The notes under the pieces: generated by a model | What the model was told of the DNA's origin: nothing | Databases searched by the model: none | The model's input: the letters and a program-made list of their open reading frames with translations, nothing else | Assembly: GCA_034359265.1 (NCBI GenBank) | Contig: CP136890.1 | Coordinates: forward strand, 81,431,501-81,495,500 | Length of the DNA stretch: 64,000 bases | Direction of reading: 5' to 3' | Source of the DNA: Canna indica | Lineage: Eukaryota > Streptophyta > Magnoliopsida > Zingiberales > Cannaceae | Program-made: the position numbers and the translations under genes | Shown: positions 45,048-56,300 of the stretch, piece by piece | Layout of the letters: every line of letters starts with the position of its first letter | Numbering within the stretch: the stretch's first letter is position 1

Positions 45048-46223
45048 TAGGGATGACAATGATACTCGTTTAAGCGGGTACCCATAGGTATTTACCCATT
45101 TATGACAGGGTATGGGGGTTAATATGCTATATGTGAGGATGTCGTGGGTAATTTTTTTTACCCGCTTATTATATGGGGCTGGTACTAATATTATAGTACC
45201 CGAACCCGCGGGTACCCATTACCCGCGAATATAAGTATAATTATAAAAATACCTTATGTTGTTGTTGAAAAATGTTTGTTTATAAATGTTTGAAGACATT
45301 ATATTGTTGATAATGTGTTTATCTACTTTTTTGTAATCCTAGAACTCATGTTGTTATTTATATTTAACTCAATTTTAACAAAAAAGTTGTAATTTATGTT
45401 TTTCAAGGAGTCTTTTATACCTGCCAATATCTGTGTGGATTTGTCCCCCGCAGGAAATTAAGGGTCCTTTTGGTACATTGTATAAGCATTCTGTATAGTA
45501 TTAGAATATTAATATACAGTGTTTGGAAATGATATTAACTAATACATATACTAAAAATAGTACCTCATAAGTTGCCATAAACTGTATTAGTAATACACTC
45601 TCAAAACTCTTCATTAGCCTGCACTAGAACTTTTAATATTTTGGATACCAATTTTTACCTTCCGCAAAAAATAAAATTAAAAATTAAAAATATATCAAAA
45701 ATATATAAAAAATAATTTTAATGATAAAATATATTATATAATTTTTATATTATATTATATTATATTATATTATATTATATTATATTATTATAATATATTA
45801 TATATAATATAATATAATAGTGTATATTATTATATATTATTATATATTACACTATATAATATATTATAATAAAATATATTATATTATATTATATTATATT
45901 ATATTGTATTGTATTATATTATATTGTATTACATTATAGTATATTATATTATACATGTTAGTCAATACATATTAGTCCATACAAACTAGTACATGTGTGC
46001 ACCAAATACTGTTTAATAATAGTACAATGCAGGCTGGTACTATACATATTAGTCAATACAGACTATTACTATATATGCTAGTACTATACAAAGTATCAAA
46101 TGAGTCCTAAATGAGTACTCATTTTTGATACTCGCGGGGAATTAAACGGGTATGGATATTATATATGTTTAGTGGGGCGGGTAGACACCCCTCTGTACCC
46201 GTCCCGTCCCGTTGACATCTCTA
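45048..46223. mobile_element. hAT-type MITE carrying a nested MITE
   Basis: It begins TAGGGATGACAA and ends GTTGACATCTCTA (reverse complement TAGAGATGTCAAC), the same family as 21769-22315, with CGGGTA/TACCCG arrays near both ends. Flanking octamers TCAGGAGT and GGCGATCC do not match, so the target duplication is lost. The Tourist-like MITE at 45462-46107 sits inside. Confidence 0.68.
45462..46107. mobile_element. Tourist-like MITE, copy A
   Basis: The ends GGGTCCTTTTGGTAC and, reverse complemented, GGACTCATTTGATAC are flanked by TAA (45459-45461 and 46108-46110). A 3-bp TAA target duplication is typical of PIF/Harbinger-type MITEs. The core is a long (ATATT)n run, about 45740-45960. Confidence 0.72.
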
Positions 46224-46645
46224 GGCGATCCAGCGCCTCTCCTGTCCAGGTAAGACTCAAGGGGGGGTTGCAAAAGATAATCTGATGCTCAAGTTAGAAT
46301 GAGTTCCAGAGGGTAATGAGAATTAGAATCTAGATGTATATGTGGTGCATCGTGTATGTATATAGTGCATGATGAGAGATGTGTGGCGATGATGTCGCCC
46401 GATAATCTCGTAAGGAAATGCTCAAAATGGGTCGAGGCTGATCTCGAAGATGTCGGGCTCGTAATTGATGAATCCCTCATAATTAATGAGGACGTAAGTG
46501 TTATTGTATGACCTGGTTGAGCCCTTGGGCTAAGCCGTTTGACTTGACTTGAGTCTGGTTTATGAGCATGAGCGCTTCTGGGTCTAATTCGGTCGGCCCC
46601 AAAGTGCTAGTTTAGTCCACAACCCCCGAGTTTGGTCGAAATTAA

Positions 46646-47251
46646 GGGTCCTTTTGGTACATTGTATAAGCATTCTGTATAGTATTAGAATATTAATATA
46701 CAGTGTTTGGAAATGATATTAACTAATACATATATTAAAAATAGTACCCCATAAGTTGCCATAAACTGTATTAGTAATACACTCTCAAAACTCTTCATTA
46801 GCCTGCACTAGAACTTTCAATATTTTGGATACCAATTTTTACCTTCCGCAAAAAATAAAAAAAATAATTAAAAATATATCAAAAATATATAAAAAATAAT
46901 TTTAATGATAAAATATATTATATAATTTTTATATTATATTATATTATTATAATATATTATATATAATATAATATAATAGTGTATATTATTATATATTACA
47001 CTATATAATATATTATAATAAAATATATTATATTATATTGTATTATATTATATTGTATTATATTATATTGTATTACATTATAGTATATTATATTATACAT
47101 GTTAGTCAATACATATTAGTCCATACAAACTAGTACATGTGTGCACCAAATACTGTTTAATAATAGTACAATGCAGGCTGATACTATACATGTTAGTCAA
47201 TACAGACTAGTACTATATATGCTAGTACTATACAAAGTATCAAATGAGTCC
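46646..47251. mobile_element. Tourist-like MITE, copy B (by tandem duplication)
   Basis: Same ends as copy A, with a (ATATT)n core about 40 bp shorter. TAA lies on both sides (46643-46645 and 47252-47254). It arose with the surrounding 1.1 kb, not by separate transposition. Confidence 0.75.
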
Positions 47252-48885
47252 TAAATGAGTACTCATTTTTTATATTCTCGGGGAATTAAATGGGTATGGA
47301 TATTATATATGTTTAGTGGGGCGGGTAGACACCCCTCTGTACCCGTCCCGTTGACATCTCTAGGCGATCCGGCGCCTCTCCTGTTCAGGTAAGACTCAAT
47401 GGGGGTTGCAAAAGACACTCTAATGCTCAAGTTAGAATGAGTTCCAGAGGGTAATGAGAATTAGAATCTAGATGTATATGTGGTGCATCGTGTATGTATA
47501 TAGTGCATGATGAGAGATGTGTGGCGATGATGTCGCCCGATAATCTCGTAAGGAAGTGCTCAAAATGGGTCGAGGCTGATCTCGGAGATGTCGGGCTCGT
47601 AATTGATGAATCCCTCATAATTAATGAGGACGTAAGTGTTATTGTATGACCGGGTGGAGCCCTTGGGCTAAGCCGTTTGACTTGACTTGAGTCTGGTTTA
47701 TGAGCATGAGCGCTTCTGGGTCTAATTCGGTCGGCCCCAAAGTGCTAGTTTAGTCCACAACCCCCGAATTTGGTCGAAATTCGAGGACTTCGTGCAAAGC
47801 TCTAAGTAGGGTGCTGACTTCCGATCTCGGTCTAGTAGATAGATGTCGGCTGGGTCTTCGGCCGATGTGCCGATCAAGAGACCTCTACGAGTATAAGATT
47901 TACTGCTTTGTGACCATTTAGTTTTAGAAGTAAATGTGACGGTTGCACGAAAAGAGAGTGCACCTTTTCGTGTGCTCGCCGCCTGTGCAACCATTTCTTC
48001 TTATAGGGAGTAATTACAATTAAAGAATCGATCGACGATTTCCAAGGCACTTAAGAGTCCGTTGTTAACTGACGGATGTGGCCTTGCTAGTGGGAAGATG
48101 GCGAACGACCATTAAGGTGACGATTCTACTCGGGCCTATAAAAGCCCCTTCTATCTTTACGTTTTGCATGCGTGAGTTCGCCATAGAGTGAGTACTTTAT
48201 AGAATGTCGTGTGTTTGCACCGCTGGGTTAAAGGGGAAAGTGGGAGGCACGAGGTTGGCCATAACGGCGGAGGTGGCTGGAGACCCGTGACTGGCGAATC
48301 ACGGTGAGTTCGCACCGTAGGGCTTTTGCACCGAACGTCGCTCTCGCTAGTTGGTCGTCCTCCTCCTAGAAGTGCCCGTCCGCCTTGTGCCTCCTTTCTG
48401 TAAACAACAGTTTTATGCCCCTCCTGACCGGTCCCGCCATTAGTTTGTGGTGCTGATTTGGGAGGCCATATCCACGAGGCTATTGCTTTTGTGGTTCACA
48501 AGTACTTTCAGCATCTGCTTGTGGTCCAGCATTGATGTGGCTATAGAGAAGAGTGCATTATTTTTTTCCTTTTATGGTCTTCCACGGTTGCATCAGAATA
48601 TTTTTCCTCCGGTAACTATATATGCCGGCATTTTGTAGATTTCAATAACTTATTTCTCTGCTTGTAAATTTCCCTTCGTGGGTCTGTATATGTGTATCTC
48701 CCCGTTCGTGGGGTTTTATGAATAAACATGTTGTTCTACTTTCATTTCGACTGTCTTTTTGCTTATGTTGAGTTGGCCGACCAATTAAACCATAATGTAG
48801 ATCTTGTATAGTGTCTGTGTCTTTTGACTTCTGTTGAGTTGATTGTCTTTCATTTCGATTGTCCTTCATTTCGCGTTAGACCGCT

Positions 48886-49125
48886 TCACTTCGACTTCGG
48901 ATGAGTATAATATCCTAGTTCAATTAAACCATAATGATGAACAAATAATCCAAAATCTTGAATAGGTTTAGTAAGCTTAAATTGGTGATCACCTAACTTC
49001 TCACCATGATGATGTATATTACAGTTAAAATCATCCATAATTAACCAAAGGTAAGAATTTAAATAACAATGCATAATAGAATTCCATAATATAGATCTAA
49101 TAGCAAGATCTGTGCTAGCATACAC
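48886..49125 (-). pseudogene. LINE endonuclease fragment
   Basis: The minus-strand reading gives WLIMDDFNCNIHHHGEKLG, then FGLFVHHYGLIELGYY. It corresponds to the apurinic-type endonuclease of plant L1 elements (WL..GDFN......EK.GG...F..F....GL.DLG). The usual Gly of GDFN is Asp here. It is open over 79 codons, without flanking domains. Confidence 0.6.
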
Positions 49126-49480
49126 ACTAGATAATAAAAAAATTCAAAATTTTCAAGATCTGTGCTAGCATACACAGTAGATTTACTAGCAAGATCTCTA
49201 AGAATTCATAAAAATTATAATTTTTTATTATAATTTAATTTCATGCGATGTATCAGCCTTATTATATAAAATGAAACTCAATTCGTGGTGAATTCTTGTT
49301 CGAGATAATATGAATGAAATTAAAAGGAGCTCCTTTTAAAATCAATGGACTAAGGTGAGTTTTGTTAACATTGAGGGACCAAACTGTAACACCAAAATGA
49401 TATATGACATATATCGCCTTCTTTTACATGCCGACATATACTTATTTATACAAAAATATTATATCATATATCGGGCTATT
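49126..49480. other. AT-rich spacer upstream of SYD
   Basis: No gene is seen. A 23-bp phrase CAAGATCTGTGCTAGCATAC is repeated at about 49107 and 49157. The stretch may contain the SYD promoter, but no convincing TATA box was singled out. Confidence 0.4.
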
Positions 49481-50311
49481 CTCTTCCGTTTTTGCTTCCT
49501 ACCTAAACCTAGCGGAGAGATGGAAGTGGCGCGAGGCGCTGAGGCGTGATCCTGCGTCAGCGATCGGGCAGCTGCGGCGGGACAGTAGTCTGCGGCCAGT
49601 GGGTTAGTTCCTAGCCACTCGCCTTCTTGTTCCCCCGTCCTCTTTCCTTTTTCTTATTCTTTGGTCCTCGCTTCATCTGTCCATTTCCCCCCCTTCCCCC
49701 CTGTTTGGAATTACGAGCACGTCGGAGGCAAATAACCGTAGAGAATGGACTATAACTTGTACTGGATCTCGGGAATCGACTGATTCTGTCGAGTACCATC
49801 CAATTGCAGTTGATTTACAAGCGTTTTAGTAATTATTCGAAGAAATCTGAATTTCTATGCAGGGCGAATCGTCCATTTTAAAATACTATATATAATTGGA
49901 TGCCCATATACGATTTTAGTCCATCACAAGCTTTGCTGCAATTTAGCGAAATAACCTGATACTCTACTGTCTGCTATTGATGCTTGGCAGCTTGAAGTTA
50001 TTGAGGATGCAAGTCGTGGAAGGATCACTTAATAAATTGTAGTTTCCTTTTCCTGTGATTTTTTTTTTGTGATTTATAGAATAAATATTTTACACCTAAA
50101 TGAGTACAAATAATGCATGCTCATGATCGAATTGCTAACTAATGTTCTAATAAAGAACAAGTAGACAAATAGTTTTGCTTAAAAGAACATTAATATCAGT
50201 GTAATTTTGATGAATGATTCGGTTAGAGTGTTATTCCTATTTTCATTTAACATTTCTAAAACTCCTGGATTTATATTAACCAAATTCTGTTGCATGCAGC
50301 TTTTTCATGTG
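49481..50311 (+). promoter_or_regulatory. SYD: Probable SYD 5' UTR and first intron
   Basis: A GC-richer segment (about 49481-49602) ends in a donor-like GG|GTTAGT at 49603 and looks like a first untranslated exon. It contains a 10-codon upstream ORF, ATG 49519 to TGA 49546-49548. Acceptor TGCATGCAG at 50291-50299 opens the exon with the start codon. A second untranslated exon near 49992-50015 is possible. Transcript ends are not visible in sequence. Confidence 0.45.
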
Positions 50312-50312
50312 A
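50307..50312 (+). promoter_or_regulatory. Start-stop uORF overlapping the SYD start codon
   Basis: ATGTGATGG: ATG 50307-50309 is followed at once by TGA 50310-50312, whose A is the first base of the main ATG at 50312-50314. Minimal uORFs of this type can stall or recycle ribosomes; any effect here is inferred. Confidence 0.7.
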
Positions 50313-53300
50313 TGGCTGCTTCTCAGCATGTTGAAGTGGAGGCAGCCAAGCTTTTGCATAAACTTATTCAAGAATCAAAAGATGAGCCTGCTAAATTAGC
50401 TGCAAAACTTTATGTGGTATGGAGTGTTGTGCTTATTAGTTATTACAGAAACTTTGATCAAATGATTCAAACCTAAATATTATTTTGTTAATTTGACTGA
50501 GGCAGATATGCCAGCATATGAAAGTAAGTGGAAAGGAGCAGTCATTGCCATATCAAGTTATTTCTAGGCAAGTTGAATTGTATTATTAATATTTTTCTTC
50601 ACATCCTTCTTTGATGAATAGTGTTCCTCATCCATTTAATTGTTTACTTTCTTATAGAGGTTTTATGGTATTTGACTTTTTTGCCCTTGACTATACAATT
50701 TTAAGGAAAAAAAGTGGCTTCAATACTTCCTTCACCTAGAAGTAGTATATTGTTTAGAAGGTTCTCTAACTGAGAATGAAATGGATATCAAATTGATTAT
50801 TTTCTTATCAGGAAATAGGAAGTAGCTTAGAGCTCATATGATAGGACATAAACAAAAATATCAACTGATGTCCCAAAAATATAAGAACTAGGGCAAGATC
50901 ATGTAAAATCCATGTGTTAACAACTTCCACCAACTAGATATCATATTCTCAATTGGTATATCATAATGGAAAAAAATCTTGATTGATTTAATTAATATGT
51001 ACCGTATTGGCATGCCCGAGTGATATATTTTTAAAAAGAATCTCATTTGTCACCACGGAATTAGAACATCATTATAGCCCTTTTTGGAAGAAGAACAGCC
51101 ATATATTGTTGATGTCATGTGTAAACTTGGTCCTTTATGTGAATGCAATGGTTCCATATCCTGCTCACTGCAGTGGTTGTACAATTGCCTTCATAGTTAT
51201 AGCAATTGACAATGATAAGTTGATAACTGTTTGGGGTTCTTTACATGGTTCGTTTTCTACCTTTGAGCTGTGTTTCCTGCAATAATTTAATAGTCTTCTT
51301 AGCTCTTTCACTCTTTCTCTACCACTCCTTACACCATTAATCATAGTTGATTAACACCATCTAGCTAGAGCATCTATTGGGTCCGTTGAACATGCCTATA
51401 CCATCTTAGATGATTTTACGGTTTTTACCTTATCTTATCCTTTGTTGAGGCTACACCTAGTTGTTCAAAAATGATACCATTTCTTATTTTTATCTCTTCT
51501 AGTTAATTGATTTACCACCTCAACATGTTCACTATATATTTTTTTGCATGTTGTTTCTTAATTGCCCAACATTTTGAATCATTAGACATAGCTGATAGCT
51601 AGACACTATTGTTCTATAAAATATATTCTTTCAAGGAGGCACACACATGCGAGTATGCTGTGTGCCATAATGAGAACACCTCATGTAATTTGGAACTTCT
51701 TTTTTGTATGCTCAATTTTTTATGTTAAGAATATAAAAGTATAGATTGAGCCACTTCCTAATAGTTTAACACTTTAACCTTTTGGGCAAAGTGATCATTG
51801 ATTGGAACTTATTAGATATCAGAGCAGCTCTTTTGTTGGATCCTCTCAAACTCATGTATTAAAGAAACATATACCACCAATTAAGTTAGTCCACTGCCAG
51901 CTAACAAATGAGAAGTGCTAATAAATGTAAAATAAAGATTGAGCCTTTTCCTAACTGCACAAGTTTTTGCTATAAGTGGTCATCTATTGGAACTTAATTT
52001 CTTGCAATCCACTAGACTGGGGGATGCTATTGGGTGGCCTATGCTATGCTATGTGGAACAATCATCATTCTAATTAATTAATTATTACTATGATAGTTTC
52101 ATGAAACATTTTTTAACCGGGAAATCAGATTGCACCCTTCTCTTTGGGAAGGGATGCATCTTCCTTTTGTGCTTTTCTCGCCTTGAAATTTTCTATGTTT
52201 TAGTTGTTTATTGCTCCATTCGATCTTTTATATTTAGGAATGTAACTCAAATTACTTAACGTTCCTTTTTAGGAAATTGAAGGAGAGACATACAATGTAT
52301 TTTACATTATTCTTGAATATCCTTATACTTTTTTTTAACTTGCCATATTTCATCTTTTGTCTTCTTTTTCTCCCCAACATAAACCTGTGTCTACTTTCAC
52401 TGATGAAATTTGGAACTCAAGAAATTTTGTTGACCAAACAAAGTGAAAAGAAATCCTTTACTTGCTACAGTGGAAATCAATTTTTAAAGAAATTCAACAT
52501 CCTTTTTAGCAAAAGTTTAGGCGCTTTCTTTAATTTTCCAAATTGCAAGGATGGATAATTCTTTGTAGTTAGGCCTTGTCTAGCAAAAAGCTTTTAACTT
52601 TTTGAGGTTGTTTTAGATGTTTGATCGAAAAAAAGCTAATGGGAGCATTTGATAATCAGCTGTTCAATTATCTTTTCATCTCAAAAAACTAATTTAAAAA
52701 ACTATCCATATAGGCTTTTTGGCCAGAGATGCTTAGATTTAATATCCTCACCTTTAAGTTTTCATAAATCACAACCATTACCCTTTAAGTTGGCCTAATA
52801 TTTTTAGTATTAATATGTAAAAATAAAAAACTAGCTTCTCTTCTATTTGAATGCTATTTATAATGACTAAATATTAATTTAATTTCTTTTTACAAAATCA
52901 TAATAATACAACCAATTTACATTGATTGCCAAATAGAGTTAAATATACTTATGCCTTTATTTATCATTTTATACATTCAAATAGCTAATAACTATTAGTC
53001 AACAGTTAATTTTTCTGAACATCTTTATAGCAACAGCCAATGCTATAAGTTGGTCAAATCAGGTAACACAAGCTAACCACTACCGTTTAATGCACTAAAC
53101 TAACAGCTAAAGCTAACATCTAATTTGCCAAACAAGACCTTAATTATTTTTGTTTCCTTATCAGGGCCCTGGAAACTGTCATAAACCAGCATGGGCTTGA
53201 TATTGAAGCCTTGAAGTCATCTCGTCTTCCATTTGCTGGCGGTCCTCAAGCAGGAAGTTCTGGACATGCAAAAATAAAGGATAAGGAAGCAATTGATAAC

Positions 53301-56300
53301 CTATTACCTGCTGGTGCTACTGGTCTGCCTCAAAAAGGCTTGCCAGCTCCCCCTTGGCAAGTTACATCAACTAATCTGGCAAAAGAAGAAACTTATGCTG
53401 GTCCTTCTCATAGCTATATCATGATGAAAAATTCTACAGCAGCTACTGGTGCAATTGATATGTCGACAAGGCCTCCTGGAGTAATGAGTAAGATGGATCC
53501 TGTTGGACTTGATGCCCAACAAGGTTGTTTATCTCAGATAAGTAGCAAGTCATCTGAGCATGAAAGTCCGGCGAGCATGCCAACGGAGGACACAAGATCT
53601 GCAAATTCTTCTGAAAAGCATGACACTGCAAGATTTGATAATCAGACAAACAAGAAAGGTGTAAAGAAGACAGCTCCTAAGCGAAAAAGAGGGAATGCAA
53701 AATCAGCAGAAGATGCACTGCCTGATAGCCCCCAACTTTCAGATAGTTCTGCCATAGGCCAGAATACTAGGAAGGGCAAGCAAACTATTAAAGGTGGAAG
53801 GCAGGGCGAATTAAAAGCTGGTGAGCGGGATCAACCAAATACTCAACAAAGCAGTCGCTTACTTAGTGGTGCTGTAGCTCCATTTAGAAGCAAACAAGAA
53901 GGTTCTGAGGCTGTAACTGAGAGGACAATTGATAGCTCAAAAAAATCAAATCCATTTTCTCTAAATCCAATTTCTAAGCTTCCTGATGAACGTGAGGTGT
54001 CCTCTGCAGATAGAATTTTGGCTTTGCAAAAGGGAGGGTTGCTGGCATCGAGAACCAATGCTTTCAACTCAAATTATGTCTGGAACCAGAACAAATTTCC
54101 CATGTCATCAGATAATTCACAAGGTTCCAGTTCTGCTCTTAAAGAACCTTCTTCTGGAATTCATGGCGAATCCATGCACGGTAATAATCGACCAAAAAAC
54201 ACAAATGATGAAACAAATGATAGCTCAAAATCTGTTGATGTGCCTACGGGTCACTTGCACAGTGTGCCTACAGTTAGTTCAGGTGCATCAGCTGCTTTCA
54301 GCTCTTTTGGGACAGCAAATGTTACCTTTTCTGCTCCTGCTCCTTATAGCAGCTCTTCATTTGAGAGTCATGATTTAGCTTCAAAGATGCATTTTCAGAG
54401 AGGTTTTGAAACTTCTTCCAGTTCTCATTTATTGGATAAGGGAAAAGATGTGATTCTGGTCAACAGTAGCAAAGATGCTTCCTTGTCTAGTAAACCTGCT
54501 ATGGATCCACAGACTTGGAGTTCCACTGTCATGAGAGAAGGAATGCCAAGATTTCCTGGAAAAGCCTTTGAAGGGCAGGTTGGTTTCTCATAAAATGTGC
54601 CAAAAGTAGAGTAGGTGTCTTCATTGTTATTATTTTTTCTTATGTATCGTCACAGAAATTTTTCGAAAAATACAGATATTTGTTAGATTAAATTCATCAT
54701 TGTATTTTGAAACTTGCAAATACTAGCTTAAATAATTATGGGCTAGTTTTTTTGTTAATTTTTTATTATGATTTTTAGTTTGTGAGGCTTGAATCATTGT
54801 ATTTCTTGTTTTTTTATTCTTAGTTAACACAAACTTATGTGAGTATTTTCAGTTTTCATAGGTGGTTTTTAAGGTAGGATGTTAGTTTTCAGTGTAGGAT
54901 ACTCATGCTCCATGCTCACTTGACTACTTGAGTATGCCAGATCAACTAATAAAAAAAATCTCATTCTGGAAACCTATAAATAAGTTTGTATCCTTGAGAT
55001 AATGAAGGAATACTAGCATGAAATTAGGTTTTTCTTGTCGATATTCTTCTCTCTACTAATTATTGTTATGATAGCTGCAGAGAGGTGGATCCAGAATGGA
55101 GATGATGCGTCAAATGAGTCAAGATTTCTTTTCTAGATCAAAACCAGATGGAAAATCATGTGGCACACCAAATAATTTGGAAGTGTCTACTACAAGTGCC
55201 TCACTTAGCAGTGTCGGGATAAGTCCGTCTCAGCCTTTTAGGGAACAACAACTGAAACAGCTCAGGGCCCAATGCCTTGTTTTTCTTGCTTTCAGGCATG
55301 ACTAATATCTATTGATTTTTTCATGCCTATTGACTACGGATATTTTTTTACTGTTAGTGGAACCTAAGATGGATTATTGTTATAACTTATAAGTATTTCA
55401 TCTTTATTGCATGCAGAAACAATTTGATGCCCAGAAAATTACATCTTGAAATTGCACTTGGAGCTTCTTTGACAAAAGAAGGTAACCACCACTCTGCTCC
55501 TTTTTTTTGTTGTAAAAGTTCATTTCAGAATCAATTGTTATATGTTTTTGCTTCTTATTATCTGATAATATATTTCCTAAAATTATTTGTCTTTGCAGAA
55601 GAGGCACACCGTGGGATGAATGATAATAGAGGAACAGATGTATCTACAAGGGAAACCACTAATAGTCATGATAACTCCAGCATGGTTGGTCAGCCAAGCA
55701 ATATGGTTAAATGTCCTCCAGCTTCCTCATCTACGGGAAGCATAGTGGAGGCAGAACCCTCATTGAAGGACATAGGTAACACAAAGAAAAGAGGTAAGGA
55801 ATGCTCAATTTCTGATCAATCCTTAATAACAGAATATTATTCTTTATGGCTATGTGCTTTCAAACAAAAAAATTGATTCTGCAACACTGACTTGGGAAGA
55901 TGCAAAATCATTTACTGTCTCTGTATTGCTACAGGAGTCTCATTTTTCCATGCTTTTGACAGGTCTTCCGGGCAGTCAGTTTGAGAGTGAGGCTCCTGTG
56001 AACACTAACCAGCAATCTGTTCAGGGAAACCAAGTTTCGCCTGTTCTTGGTGTTGGTGAGTATCCAAAGCATGAGATCTCATTTGCACCAAGGGCCAAAT
56101 TTATGGATGATGCTTCTAATGAATTACCAGCAGCTGCTATAGTTCGTAAAGAAACTTGTTTCAATCAATCTCATAACATTAACCAAAGCAACTATGCAGG
56201 CAAGCTACACTTTCCTGACTCTCACTTGTTAGCTGTCAATACCCATCTGGATAAGTATCAACCCTTGTTACCTGCAAAGGAGCAGAATCCACAAGCTGGA

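Larger units (their letters stand above)
45454..47775. repeat. Tandem duplication, units 45454-46637 and 46638-47775
   Basis: The two units are almost identical apart from length differences in the (TATAT)n core. Each unit holds a Tourist-like MITE, the right end of the hAT MITE, and a piece of gypsy LTR. GAAATT stands at the start of both units and right after the second (47776-47781), as expected for a duplication through a 6-bp microhomology. Confidence 0.9.
45025..48880 (-). mobile_element. Gypsy 5' LTR, enlarged by insertions and duplication
   Basis: The edge TGTTC at 45025 and the 46226-46625 stretch match the fragment at 1524-1935. The LTR contains a hAT MITE (45048-46223) holding a Tourist-like MITE, and a tandem duplication of about 1.1 kb (45454-47775). 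The outer edge (about 48880) is not certain. Without the additions it would be about 1.5 kb. A plus-strand TATAAAAG at 48133 is of unclear meaning. Confidence 0.5.

Noticed and set aside
46289..47618. Two nearly identical 63-codon minus-strand ORFs
   Set aside because: They are the same LTR stretch seen twice because of the tandem duplication, with no protein family.
48133..48140. Plus-strand TATAAAAG as a gene promoter
   Set aside because: It is a good match, but no plus-strand gene follows. It lies in LTR-like DNA whose assigned orientation is minus, so its role is unclear.
53443..54378. ORFs in other frames within SYD exon 3
   Set aside because: They are shadows of the long in-frame exon, which joins neighbouring exons without a stop.
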